Origin: an uncultured Bacteroides sp.
GTDB taxonomy: Bacteria > Bacteroidota > Bacteroidia > Bacteroidales > Bacteroidaceae
Direction of reading: 5' to 3'
NCBI GenBank assembly: GCA_900553185.1
Contig: USCT01000002.1
Coordinates: 1-64,000 of the forward strand
DNA length: 64,000 nucleotides
Shown: piece by piece, positions 7,753 through 16,457 of the stretch
Numbering within the stretch: the first letter of the stretch is position 1
How the letters are laid out: every line of letters starts with the position of its first letter
Position numbers and translations under genes: made by a program
The notes under the pieces: model-generated
What the model was told of the DNA's origin: nothing
What the model saw: the letters and a program-made list of their open reading frames with translations, nothing else
The model's database searches: none

Positions 7753-8748
7753 TTAACCTCCTATACCAGCGACAACCGGTGTCGTACCGTCGATAGTACC
7801 CACCAGCAGACGCTCCTTTGAAATCGTTTCAAACTCAGCACCGAAATAAGTAGTAGCCACAAAATCCAGTTTAAAGGCATGATGCTTTTCAACGGTAATA
7901 TTTTCGTTATCGGCTCCATTACCGTAACCTACCAGCATGTTACTCTTTGTAGTAAGATGCAGGAATGGCGAACCGGCCTTGTTTGCCAGCGGAACCAGCT
8001 CACAACGGCCATTCGAACCTTCGAGTACCGTCTTCTCGAAACTGGTGTTGTAAGGCACATGACCTACTGTAGCCTGATAATCGTCCACATAATTATCATA
8101 TACGCCTTGAGGGATAAACAATTTGGTCTGTGCTTCACGCAGAACAGGATCGGCAGCACGGTAAAATGTCTTCAGCACATCCACGGCATTGTCCTTACTG
8201 ATGGCCTCAATTACGAACATATTGCCCAGGGAAGCAGAGATTTTAGAGGCATCTTTTTCTGTTTTGGTAATGGTATCAAATCCATTGAACAAATCCTTAG
8301 ACTTCGTACCTTCCGCATTACGTACAGCAGACCAAAGTACCGCATTCAGATTCGCTCCCAATTTGGCAGTAAGAAAAGCCAGCACCTGACGGGTTATATC
8401 CACATTCTTCAAGGCTTCACCCTTGGATATCAAGTTTCCGTATACAGTCTGCCAAACGGAGTTCGGAGAAAACTTCTTGACTACACTGCCCAGGAACGTT
8501 TCCAATGTACGCGGATTGATTGATACTCCATCCGTATCTTCACGCCCTTCATCGTATGGTCCCAATTCAATATCTCCGGAGAGTTCACCAACAACTTCCT
8601 TTCCTCTCACACCCGGTCTCTGGGTCATGTGCTGCAAAGAAACGGCCATAGCCAGAACCGGCATCATAAGCAGTTCTTTTCTATACTTGACAGCAGACTT
8701 AGCAAGCTGCTCATCTGTTATTTTCACGTGTCCATTAGTGTCTGCCAT
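7753..8748 (-). CDS. Major capsid protein (HK97-fold type)
   Basis: 331 residues directly after the protease/scaffold gene, with 1 bp between them. The pattern fits an HK97-like major capsid protein: a helical N-terminal arm (to about 45), a central domain with an AEGTKSKDLFNGFDTI segment, a long helix with LIPQGVYDNYVDDYQA, and a C-terminal beta region (HHAFKLDFVATTYFGAEF) typical of the A/P domains. The call relies on this pattern and on the protease-capsid gene order. Confidence 0.7.
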   Translation of the reverse strand: MADTNGHVKITDEQLAKSAVKYRKELLMMPVLAMAVSLQHMTQRPGVRGKEVVGELSGDIELGPYDEGREDTDGVSINPRTLETFLGSVVKKFSPNSVWQTVYGNLISKGEALKNVDITRQVLAFLTAKLGANLNAVLWSAVRNAEGTKSKDLFNGFDTITKTEKDASKISASLGNMFVIEAISKDNAVDVLKTFYRAADPVLREAQTKLFIPQGVYDNYVDDYQATVGHVPYNTSFEKTVLEGSNGRCELVPLANKAGSPFLHLTTKSNMLVGYGNGADNENITVEKHHAFKLDFVATTYFGAEFETISKERLLVGTIDGTTPVVAGIGG

Positions 8749-8749
8749 A

Positions 8750-9784
8750 TCACAACAAATCTTTTACAGAGTTAAACATTTCGACCGCTGTATTCAGCTT
8801 GTCCACATCGTTACCTTGTCCCTCATCACCATTGATTTTGGCGGTTTCGTCACCGTCTCCATTCTTAAGGTTCTCGTTCTGCTTCTTGAGTTCGGCAATC
8901 TCATCATCTTTATCAGAAGATTCCTGCTCCAGACTGGCGATACGGTCATTGAGGGCCTTGACCTGTTCTTCGGTAAGTGTCACCTTACCATCCTTGTCAA
9001 CTTCCACACCCTCGATGTTCAAGATGGAATTGACTTTCTGATAATCCTTTTTCATTTGTGTTGAAAGATTGAGTGGTTTATTTTGTGCCTGTGTGGCTAC
9101 ATCACTTTTTTGAGCTTTGAAAAATTTGTTCACGAAGTTATTGAACCAGTTTGGTGCGGATTCTTCTTCCGATCCCTCCGTATCGTTTTCCATCGCCGGT
9201 AAAGCCGGAAGCTGGTACATGTTGAACCGGGCTTTCATCGAATCATCAAAATTCAGTCTGGTACCTTCTTCGATGATTTCATCAACAAATCCGTATTCCA
9301 AAGCTTCCTGGGCGGTAAGCCAACGGCCTTCCTTCAGGATCGGTAGAATATCACTTACCTTCTTCTTGCATTTGGCGGCGTAAAGGTTGGCCAACACCAG
9401 ATCCATCTTGTCATTCTCCAGCTTGTTTGCCTTCAGATCATCAATAAGCCGCTGAATCTGGTCGGCATTGTAACTCCCCCAGGCATCAATCCAGTTTGAG
9501 ACCTTGTGGATAAGATAGAAGGCATACTTGGACATACAGGTTTTCTTGGCTCCGGTTGCCAGAATGGTCGCCGCACTCGCCACATAACCGAACAAGTAAC
9601 AAGTCACATCGCCGTGATCCTGAAACTGCTGACGGATGTCAAGCGCATCATCCACCGATCCACCGAGTGAAGAAATACGCACACTGACAGGCTTGTTCTT
9701 GAAGCCTGACATCTGACTGCGGATATAGTTCTTCGAATACCCCCATGGTCCGATGTGCGAGTCAATGCTAAGGTTATATTCCAT
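8750..9784 (-). CDS. ClpP-like prohead protease fused to a scaffold-like region
   Basis: Starts at the ATG at 9784 (MEYNLSIDSH); 344 residues. The first about 185 residues are a ClpP-fold serine protease: oxyanion-type ISSLGGSVDDA, nucleophile in GYVASAAT (Ser70), His93 in LIHKVSNW, and the closing GRWLTAQEALEYGFVDEI. Residues about 230-344 are charged and coiled coil (LNDRIASLEQESSDKDDEI), as in delta/scaffold domains. Protease-scaffold fusions pair with the capsid gene downstream and mature the procapsid. All catalytic positions are present. Confidence 0.82.
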   Translation of the reverse strand: MEYNLSIDSHIGPWGYSKNYIRSQMSGFKNKPVSVRISSLGGSVDDALDIRQQFQDHGDVTCYLFGYVASAATILATGAKKTCMSKYAFYLIHKVSNWIDAWGSYNADQIQRLIDDLKANKLENDKMDLVLANLYAAKCKKKVSDILPILKEGRWLTAQEALEYGFVDEIIEEGTRLNFDDSMKARFNMYQLPALPAMENDTEGSEEESAPNWFNNFVNKFFKAQKSDVATQAQNKPLNLSTQMKKDYQKVNSILNIEGVEVDKDGKVTLTEEQVKALNDRIASLEQESSDKDDEIAELKKQNENLKNGDGDETAKINGDEGQGNDVDKLNTAVEMFNSVKDLL

Positions 9785-9842
9785 ATTGTCAAAAATTAGT
9801 CTATGCAATATTAACACCTTATATATATTGTATAAAAAGACT

Positions 9843-10259
9843 CTAATCCAATATGGAAAGCATCGGAATGAGAGATGTCAAGGTAACAGTAACCGTTACT
9901 CCGGATTTTCCGCTGTCTGAAGAAGGAAAAGTCTCTTCGTTTTGGATAACGGGATACGGTTTGTCTGCACATCCTATGAGGAACTGGGATCCGGTGACGG
10001 TCGTTACACGGAAACAAAGCTTTTTCGCACCTGGCATCAGCTTTTCCGAACGGAACATGGTGAGTTTAGTGGTGAAAACACGCTGCTTGTTTTCAATCTT
10101 GTCTGAAATCTCGACTGAACTCAGTCCTATGGTGTCAATCGGACTGAACTGCTGGTATACATTCAGCCAGACTCCACGGTCGGCGATAATATCTGAATGC
10201 TGAAGGTGATAGGCTTCGATACATTCTACCCGACGGATGTTTTTAAGAAGATGAATCAT
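9843..10259 (-). CDS. Phage-related protein of unknown function
   Basis: 138 residues, predicted beta-rich, with no recognisable domain. A patch RVFTTKLTMF... FRVTTVTGSQFLIG suggests a small beta-barrel or sandwich. It lies second in the operon, 58 bp upstream of the protease start. Head completion or connector proteins can look like this, but nothing decides. Confidence 0.6.
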   Translation of the reverse strand: MIHLLKNIRRVECIEAYHLQHSDIIADRGVWLNVYQQFSPIDTIGLSSVEISDKIENKQRVFTTKLTMFRSEKLMPGAKKLCFRVTTVTGSQFLIGCADKPYPVIQNEETFPSSDSGKSGVTVTVTLTSLIPMLSILD

Positions 10260-10314
10260 ATTGGCTATGGGTTTTATCGGTGTTCGGTGTTGTACGGTGT
10301 TGTTTAAAATCGAA

Positions 10315-10797
10315 CTACTCGTCCGAGCGATTTCGGGTTAAAGAACCTAAAAAGATTCCTTTCTTGTTGTAGGAGTCTCTCATCCGGTAATATTTCTGCC
10401 GGACGGTTTCGGAATAGTCATCATCGATACCGTGCATTTCACACCAGGCGGCAATCGTCTTGTTCAGGCCACAGTTCCGGCGGGTAAGGTCGCTGATTTC
10501 GTTCCAAAGGTTGGCACGGAACAGGTCCTCGATGGTTTCCTTTACAGCTGCCTTGGCCTTTTTGCCCAGGTAATTGTAATACTGGGGAGGTTTTGCCTTG
10601 CTGTCCGGAATACAGATGGCGGTGAGTCCATCGGCGGCCAGTTCCGGATGAATGTCTTCCGGACGCTTGCGAAGGAAACGCCGGATAACGGCATTCTCGT
10701 TGCTTTGTGCCGGAAAGACAACCGGGTCTCCCAATGAATGTACGAGCCATTGCCGAAGGTAAGGCTCCAGTCGAAGATAGAAAACGATGCTGCTCAT
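10315..10797 (-). CDS. Conserved phage-type protein, first gene of the head operon
   Basis: 160 residues, helical, basic C-terminus. It resembles a hypothetical protein family common in Bacteroidetes prophages, beginning MSSIVFYLRLEPYLRQWLVH, with PPQYYNYLGKKAKAAVKETI in the middle and a final basic segment YYRMRDSYNKKGIF. Function unknown; a DNA-binding or late-regulator role would fit the first position after the promoter at 10839-10870. The 55-bp gap to the next gene contains three CGGTGTT repeats. Confidence 0.65.
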   Translation of the reverse strand: MSSIVFYLRLEPYLRQWLVHSLGDPVVFPAQSNENAVIRRFLRKRPEDIHPELAADGLTAICIPDSKAKPPQYYNYLGKKAKAAVKETIEDLFRANLWNEISDLTRRNCGLNKTIAAWCEMHGIDDDYSETVRQKYYRMRDSYNKKGIFLGSLTRNRSDE

Positions 10798-10838
10798 AGT
10801 AGAAAGTAATATTTATGATTGATTCCAAGTATATATTT

Positions 10839-10870
10839 CAAAAATAAAGGTTTTAAGGCTAGAATCCAAA
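10839..10870 (-). promoter_or_regulatory. Promoter of the head-packaging operon
   Basis: On the minus strand TTTG (10867-10870), a 20-bp spacer and TATTTTTG (10839-10846) match the Bacteroidetes consensus, about 42 bp before the first gene. It is 33 bp from the TGTAGAA array, so a protein bound to the array could also control it. Confidence 0.65.
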
Positions 10871-10903
10871 AAAAATTTCTCCAGCTATGACACATATTTT
10901 GCC

Positions 10904-11131
10904 TTCTACACCTTCTACACTTTCTACAAAATCAAATAACAATTGATTATCAGCATATTAGAAAGAATTTCATTTTCTACAAGTGTAGAAATACTGTAGA
11001 AAATGAAGCATTTTGTAGAAGGTTTTACGTTTTTCTTCAATTTGTAGAAAAATGTAGAAGGATTGTAGAAGGTGTGTAGAATATATAAACCTCTCTTTTT
11101 CAACGTTGTAGAAAGTGTAGAAGGTGTAGAA
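10904..11131. repeat. Iteron-like array of TGTAGAA, candidate origin
   Basis: Fourteen exact copies of a 7-mer. Ten read TGTAGAA (starts 10984, 10995, 11014, 11043, 11053, 11064, 11075, 11107, 11116, 11125) and four read TTCTACA (10904, 10913, 10922, 10975). Many are spaced 9-11 bp, about one helical turn, and several extend to TGTAGAAGG. One pair forms a palindrome (10975-10990). The array sits in AT-rich DNA just past the primase-helicase gene, where phage and satellite replication origins often lie. Confidence 0.7.
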
Positions 11132-11254
11132 GCGGTTTTCACCCCGTAGGAAAACCTAAAAACAGTCCCCAAACATACCTGCACGAAAAAAGGCAACCGC
11201 TTCACAGCAGCTGCCTTTACACTCTCAAACAAATCTATTATTATGAAAAACGAA

Positions 11255-14200
11255 CTATTCACTCTCATCGGTATCTTCCAATTCCTGTCCCTCTACCTCT
11301 ACTTCAAGATTGATGTTGTATGTTTCTCGTATCATGCGGTAGTCAAAACATAGGGCTACGTCCGGCGTGGAGGTTTTCTTGTAAGCAATACCGCCGGTGG
11401 GAGTCGTTTCCACTTTCTGCACTTCCACGCCCCGCTGGATATTCTTGAAGCGGACAGAATTCTTCTTGCCCATGTATTCCTTGGAGTTCTCCAGGTAGTA
11501 TATCAGTGAACCTTCAGGAAGGATGGAATCGCCAACCTGCTTGCCGAACTTCTTATACAGCATGAAGATGCGGTTCTTGCGCATCATCAAAATGGGCTTG
11601 GGATCCTGGTACTGCTGTTCTATCTTAATCAAACTGCTCTTGAAGCGGTTCAGGTATTCGATGCGGTAATCCCCCTCGATGAAGATTTCGCCATCCTGCT
11701 GCAGATAAGATACCACATTCCAGAAGTTGGCCAGTTCGTTGTTACTCTTGCACTCGGCATTCTGGCGCAAAATACCGTCTACCGTCACCTGTCGGATGTC
11801 CGGATAAGAAAACGGGATATCCAGTACTCCCTCGAGGGTACGGAAAGCCGCCAGCGGTATGAGCCAGTTACGCAGGATTCGGTCTTCTACCTTTTCGGCA
11901 CCCAAGGCATCCAGTACATCGGACAGACAGGTATGGTAGTTGCTGATGAACTGTTGCTCCATACGGGCCCGGTGACGAAGTATCTGGAGCGTCAGGTGGG
12001 TAAGCCCCCGTTTGCGGATCTCCACCAGCTCGTTGTAACGGCGTTTCTCTTCTTCCGTAAATTCTGACTTGGCAAAGGTCAGAAACACCAAGCGGCTGAA
12101 CAGGGCAATGTCGGCGGTCGCCATTTCCTGCCCGGAAAGGATCACTCCGGAATCTACGGCAGTTATTTCACGCTTCTTGTCCCTATCCATGTTCATGCGT
12201 GACCGGCCGGCGCCATCCCACAACCCCTTCAGATACTCCCGTTTATCTATGTCAATGTTGTTCTTGAACTCGTCAATATGTACCAGGGCATTGGCACACT
12301 GTGCCACCAGGTCGGCCAATGCCGGAATAGTGGCGTTCTGTATATTGGGCGGGATGTTCTCGATGATGAACAGCGCCATCAGGCTATGGCCTAACTCAGA
12401 CTTACCGGAACCTTTCGGGCCGAACAGGTTTAAGATGGGAAAGCTTTTGGTGTATCCGGTGATAATGTCACGGAACAATGTGGCCAGCAGGAAACAGATT
12501 CCTACCTTGGCATTGTCACCGAACACCCCGACCAGTTTGGTGAAGTATTCCTTCAGGCTGATGGAAGAATAGTTAAGGTGAACAAACCGCCGCTCGAACT
12601 GGAACAGCTTATCATCGTCCCGATAAATCAGGCTGCTTGCCGGAAGATAGAAGTTACCTTTCTCACCCAGCCGCACGATACCATATTCATCTACCGGATG
12701 CCAATCTGTATCGAATACCCCGTTACCGAACGCATAGAATCCTTTGCGCTGCCATCCCAACTGGGTGATTTCAGTGGCCGTTTCGGTCTGTTCATAGAGA
12801 TACATCTTCAGTCGTGTCATCTCCTTTTCACTGGCCAGCCAGATGTAGTTGCCAAGTCCTTCGACCTTCTGCTTAAATTTGGAGAGAGATACCAGGTCTT
12901 CCTGCTTCATCTCGACGATTTCTTCCTGACGGTTCTGGTTCTTGATACGGTACAGACGTTTGGGCATCAGGGAATCTTTGATATGGAACATCGGCAGCAT
13001 GATGAAGTTGGACCACTGGAACTCCTTGCCGTCGTTGGTGGAGTAATAACAATTGTTGGACTCAAAGAAACCGTATTTGGCCAACAGATCCCGGTTGATG
13101 ACCTGCGATTTACCGGCTTTGGATTCATTAAGCTTCTTCTTTTCCCGGTTAATGGCCATCGACCAAAGGTTCTTATTGTTGTAGGTGTCTCTCAATTTAG
13201 CCAGGTACATGGCTTCTTTGACTTCGTCACCGACCAGTGCCACGAGCTTGGCTATCTGACTGACCGCTGTACTCTTGTCTTCTGTGGTACCGTCTTTATT
13301 GAACGCATACCCGGCATACCAGGTAATGAAGTCCTGTTCCTCCAGCTGGTTGAAGCGGCTGATATTGGTACAGTACGAATCCGGATCATTCTTCTGGTTT
13401 CCTTCACCCAATGGAATCTCGCGCACGGAAACGGAGAAACCGCACTCCATGGCCAGCACACCGCTCTTGATCACTGCGGCAATACCGGTTCCGTAGCTTT
13501 CGTTCACCGGCTTAGGATCTGCATCCGGAAGGAAACAAAGGGCCGTGGCATAACGCTTCAACTGCTCGAACTGTCCTTTGGTCCAAGCAGAACCCAGTGA
13601 AGCTATGGTATTGTTGACTCCGATGGACTGCAGGCGCATGACATCGGGAGCACCCTCCACACAGTAGAACTTCTCTTCTTTGGCCGCCTGACGGATGGCA
13701 TTGTCAATGCCAAAGATGCTACTGCTTTTATGATAAAGGTCACTTTCGCACGAGTTCAGATATTTAGGTGTACCGTCCACCTCACTCATATCGCGTGCCG
13801 TCCAGCCGATAATATTCCGGAAACGGTCGCGAATAGGTATCATGATACGGTCCCGATAGAAGTCATAATATCCCCCGGTTTTCTTTTTACGGATAAGTCC
13901 CATTTCTTCCATCAGTTCCAAAGACAATCCTTTTGTGGCTGCCATGTCCGATAACTGTGACCAGTCCGCCAAAGCATATCCGATACCCATTTCAACCGGA
14001 AACGTGTCGCCCCAACGTTGCCGGATCTTAGCCCTGGTTGCGTCCGCTTCCGGCCGGGAAAGGTTCTGCAGGAACACTTCGGCCGCAAACTGATTGATGA
14101 CCTGCATGGACTCGCGTTTCTTCTGCCGGCGTATTTCATCGGCTGAAGGCTTCTCCTTTTCATCTTCGATGTGTACCCCATATCTGTCGGCCAGCCAAAT

Positions 14201-14452
14201 ACAGGCTTCACGGAAATTCATGTGGTTATACTTCTGCACAAACTTAATGACATTGCCACCTTCTTTGCAGGCACCGAAGCAATACCAGGTACCACGTCCA
14301 GGCTCCACCATAAAACTGGGAGTTTTCTCGTTATGAAAAGGGCAACAGGCTTTATACCTGCTCCCCTCTTTCTTCAGTTCGACAAATGAGGATATCACGT
14401 CCACAATATCCGCCCGGTCGAGTATCTTTTCTATATCAGCATTGTCTATCAT
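11255..14452 (-). CDS. Primase-helicase (CHC2 zinc, TOPRIM, helicase domains)
   Basis: 1065 residues from the ATG at 14452; the 14 residues upstream in frame lack primase similarity. Domains in order: DnaG-like CHC2 zinc ribbon (about 37-68, CCPFHNEKTPSF...CFGACKEGG), primase core with TOPRIM (about 257-345, YCVEGAPDVM and LPDAD), a long linker, then a P-loop helicase (Walker A GPKGSGKSELGH near 675, Walker B-like ALVHIDEF) and a C-terminal HTH-like part. It would prime and unwind DNA for replication of the element. It is the last gene of the early operon, beside the iteron array. Size and domain order fit fused phage or plasmid primase-helicases. Confidence 0.85.
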   Translation of the reverse strand: MIDNADIEKILDRADIVDVISSFVELKKEGSRYKACCPFHNEKTPSFMVEPGRGTWYCFGACKEGGNVIKFVQKYNHMNFREACIWLADRYGVHIEDEKEKPSADEIRRQKKRESMQVINQFAAEVFLQNLSRPEADATRAKIRQRWGDTFPVEMGIGYALADWSQLSDMAATKGLSLELMEEMGLIRKKKTGGYYDFYRDRIMIPIRDRFRNIIGWTARDMSEVDGTPKYLNSCESDLYHKSSSIFGIDNAIRQAAKEEKFYCVEGAPDVMRLQSIGVNNTIASLGSAWTKGQFEQLKRYATALCFLPDADPKPVNESYGTGIAAVIKSGVLAMECGFSVSVREIPLGEGNQKNDPDSYCTNISRFNQLEEQDFITWYAGYAFNKDGTTEDKSTAVSQIAKLVALVGDEVKEAMYLAKLRDTYNNKNLWSMAINREKKKLNESKAGKSQVINRDLLAKYGFFESNNCYYSTNDGKEFQWSNFIMLPMFHIKDSLMPKRLYRIKNQNRQEEIVEMKQEDLVSLSKFKQKVEGLGNYIWLASEKEMTRLKMYLYEQTETATEITQLGWQRKGFYAFGNGVFDTDWHPVDEYGIVRLGEKGNFYLPASSLIYRDDDKLFQFERRFVHLNYSSISLKEYFTKLVGVFGDNAKVGICFLLATLFRDIITGYTKSFPILNLFGPKGSGKSELGHSLMALFIIENIPPNIQNATIPALADLVAQCANALVHIDEFKNNIDIDKREYLKGLWDGAGRSRMNMDRDKKREITAVDSGVILSGQEMATADIALFSRLVFLTFAKSEFTEEEKRRYNELVEIRKRGLTHLTLQILRHRARMEQQFISNYHTCLSDVLDALGAEKVEDRILRNWLIPLAAFRTLEGVLDIPFSYPDIRQVTVDGILRQNAECKSNNELANFWNVVSYLQQDGEIFIEGDYRIEYLNRFKSSLIKIEQQYQDPKPILMMRKNRIFMLYKKFGKQVGDSILPEGSLIYYLENSKEYMGKKNSVRFKNIQRGVEVQKVETTPTGGIAYKKTSTPDVALCFDYRMIRETYNINLEVEVEGQELEDTDESE

Positions 14453-14502
14453 AATATTGTCGAGAGTTAGACAAAGAAAACCCTTTGTCCCCATTAGAAA
14501 AA

Positions 14503-14760
14503 TTACACTTGGAAGTGTATATCATAATCCCTTCTCCGGAAATTGGCTGTGACGGAATAACAGCGACCATAACCGTCCCATCGTACTTTTCTCTTTACCG
14601 GAATATTCATTTTCACTCCATTGACCAGTTTCCGTTTCAGTACCGTAACAGTTCCGGTTATCTTACGCACTTCGTTTGATTTCTCTGTGTAGAAGACATG
14701 TTCGAAGGTATAACCCGGATTGTTGGCCTCCCATTCTTGAATCTTATGCAGTCTGTTCAT
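14503..14760 (-). CDS. Small basic protein, unknown function
   Basis: 85 residues, basic and beta-rich (RKITGTVTVLKRKLVNGVKM then PVKRKVRWDGYGRCY). No known family. It overlaps the upstream gene by 4 bp and lies 50 bp before the primase-helicase start, so it is translated from the early operon. Position suggests a replication accessory, without direct evidence. Confidence 0.6.
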   Translation of the reverse strand: MNRLHKIQEWEANNPGYTFEHVFYTEKSNEVRKITGTVTVLKRKLVNGVKMNIPVKRKVRWDGYGRCYSVTANFRRRDYDIHFQV

Positions 14761-14990
14761 AGTTTCTCCTCAAGTTCTATCGTTTTTCCGCTTAACTCAC
14801 CGGATATGTAATCCAGCATAAATATCTGCTCATCTGTCGTGTATGATTTCAGATGGTCATAGATAAATTCCAGTTCCGCCTGGGCAATCTCCTTCAGTGC
14901 CTCTCCATGGGGAGATACATATCCGATACCGGCCACTTCGGCCAGTATGTCCGGATTCCTGTTCTTATCGCTTAACCTTTGCATCATCAA
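14757..14990 (-). CDS. Small acidic helical protein, unknown function
   Basis: 77 residues, helical and acidic (LKEIAQAELEFIYDHLKSY then LDYISGELSGKTIELEEKL). No recognised domain. The start overlaps the upstream gene by 26 bp and the stop overlaps the next gene by 4 bp, so all three are translationally linked. Three Met codons stand at the start and the exact one is uncertain. Confidence 0.55.
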   Translation of the reverse strand: MMMQRLSDKNRNPDILAEVAGIGYVSPHGEALKEIAQAELEFIYDHLKSYTTDEQIFMLDYISGELSGKTIELEEKL

Positions 14991-15153
14991 ATTCCGTGTA
15001 ACATAAAGAAACCTTCACCTTATTCGTAAATACGGCCCGATAACTGGCACGCACTTCATCCAGGTTATCCGTATCATGACGACAACGGATAATGAGGTGT
15101 ATATCGCCTTTCCTGACAATAACCCTCCATACTCTGTATCTATGCTTTTTCAT
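14965..15153 (-). CDS. Small protein, unknown function
   Basis: 62 residues, basic N-terminus (MKKHRYRVWRVIVRKGDIHL) followed by RCRHDTDNLDEVRASYRAVF. Probably a small beta-alpha protein; no family recognised. Tight overlap with the next gene supports reality, although so short a frame carries risk. Confidence 0.5.
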   Translation of the reverse strand: MKKHRYRVWRVIVRKGDIHLIIRCRHDTDNLDEVRASYRAVFTNKVKVSLCYTEFDDAKVKR

Positions 15154-15162
15154 GCATCAATA

Positions 15163-15387
15163 TTATGGTTTAATGCCCGTAAACTCACATAAAGTCTTAT
15201 AATCATTAGCAAATGCCGTATTTCTGCAAAATACATGTATAGCAGCACGCATTTGATTCATAGTATATGTTTTACATTCACGCTTCTGTATATTGATTCT
15301 AACCCATAATGGTGAAATTGGGCCGAATTCAGTTACCAAAAGAATCTTTTTAATTATTTTGTTAGCTTGTCTTGCTTTCATTATCAT
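15163..15387 (-). CDS. Small protein, unknown function
   Basis: 74 residues with a basic first half (KARQANKIIKKILLVTEF) and a helical second half (MNQMRAAIHVFCRNTAFA, YKTLCEFTGIKP). Not recognised. It lies between two other small early genes with short spacers (9 and 17 bp). Confidence 0.5.
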   Translation of the reverse strand: MIMKARQANKIIKKILLVTEFGPISPLWVRINIQKRECKTYTMNQMRAAIHVFCRNTAFANDYKTLCEFTGIKP

Positions 15388-15404
15388 CTATTTTACAAAG
15401 TTCT

Positions 15405-15743
15405 TCAATCATCAAAATCTTCCTTCGCCCGTTCATCCAGATTCTTTGTTTCACTCAAGAATGTGATGGAACTTAACCGAGTGAAATATTTCTTGCCTTC
15501 CACTTCAATATCGAGTGATAGGCTGATATCTACAGCATTACATTTCACAGCTTCTTTAGCCAAACGAACTGCCAAATATCTGGCCAAGTCAATGTACAGA
15601 CTAGGGTCCTTTTCCGCATCCATCAAAAACTGATTGAAACCGTTTTTGGCTCCGCGGTCATACATCTTACGTGCAAATCCCTTATAATTCAGGCATCCTG
15701 TATTCTCATATTCTTCTGCGAAAATATCTTCAAATGTTTTCAT
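15405..15743 (-). CDS. Small acidic protein, unknown function
   Basis: 112 residues with an acidic N-terminus (FEDIFAEEYENTG), a helix (FNQFLMDAEKDPSLYIDLARYLAVRLAKEA) and a beta stretch (VDISLSLDIEVEGKKYFTRL). No known family. It is one of a string of small minus-strand genes between the LuxR-type regulator and the primase. Confidence 0.55.
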   Translation of the reverse strand: MKTFEDIFAEEYENTGCLNYKGFARKMYDRGAKNGFNQFLMDAEKDPSLYIDLARYLAVRLAKEAVKCNAVDISLSLDIEVEGKKYFTRLSSITFLSETKNLDERAKEDFDD

Positions 15744-15760
15744 CTAATCTATTATTTATA

Positions 15761-15904
15761 CTAAATTCGGTTTCTACTTTTCGGACACATAGGTCTGGAG
15801 ACTTTCGAAGATCTTTTATGTCCATTCTTCTTTCTGTTTTTTCTCCACCATTCTTTGGCTTCATAGTTCAATTTCGTTATTCTGTCATATTCGGTCTCAC
15901 ACAT
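15761..15904 (-). CDS. Small basic protein, unknown function
   Basis: 47 residues from the ATG at 15904, or 63 from an upstream start at 15952 that runs into the LuxR-type gene. The later start overlaps that gene's end by only 8 bp and is preferred. Very basic (EWWRKNRKKNGHKRSSKV), so possibly nucleic acid-binding. Weakly supported. Confidence 0.4.
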   Translation of the reverse strand: MCETEYDRITKLNYEAKEWWRKNRKKNGHKRSSKVSRPMCPKSRNRI

Positions 15905-16457
15905 GGCTGTATGTCCTATTGTACCAGGAAGCGATTTCCCGGGTATTGTCAACTTTCAGCTTAAACTTCATCTGCTGAATCATATTGTGTACCGTATGGA
16001 TGGAGATATACAACAGGTCTGCAATCTCCTGGTTACTGTAACCGTCGGCCAACAATTCAGCTATCTTCAGTTGTCTTCCTTTGATTACGGAAGTACGCAC
16101 AGGCATACAGATGATGCCTTCATATTTGCAGTCACCGGTTCCTCGTAACGGACAATGAACCTGCTCCAGATTGATATTACCATTTTCATTAATGTCCATC
16201 CGTAAAGTGTCATATTCACCGCAATTGCATCTGATAAACCGGTTCACCATCAGAAAATGATGATACCTTTTGTTCGGAACCGATTTCTTGTAACAATCCT
16301 CCAGCGCCAGATAAGCATCTGCAAAACATTCATGAATCAATTGTAAAATATCCTCTATGACATCTGACCTGGATTCCGTCAATACCTGCTGCTTACCGTT
16401 TCTCACAAATTGAACAGAACCAGAAGGAGAATTGTAGAACTCAATCTGGTTTAACAT
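15897..16457 (-). CDS. LuxR-type transcriptional regulator
   Basis: 186 residues. The C-terminal 60 residues are a LuxR/FixJ-type HTH (KGRQLKIAELLADGYSNQEI then ADLLYISIHTVHNMIQQMK). The N-terminal part is not a receiver domain. It carries a cysteine set (IRCNCGEYD, then VHCPLRGTGDCKYEGIIC), about five Cys within 45 residues, which could bind a metal. This suggests a redox- or metal-sensing regulator of the early or late operon. It is the second gene after the switch region. Confidence 0.75.
   Translation of the reverse strand: MLNQIEFYNSPSGSVQFVRNGKQQVLTESRSDVIEDILQLIHECFADAYLALEDCYKKSVPNKRYHHFLMVNRFIRCNCGEYDTLRMDINENGNINLEQVHCPLRGTGDCKYEGIICMPVRTSVIKGRQLKIAELLADGYSNQEIADLLYISIHTVHNMIQQMKFKLKVDNTREIASWYNRTYSHV

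Noticed and set aside
10924..11268. 114-residue minus-strand frame across the repeat array
   Set aside because: Its translation follows the TGTAGAA repeats and low-complexity AT-rich DNA, has no family-like pattern and overlaps the primase end.
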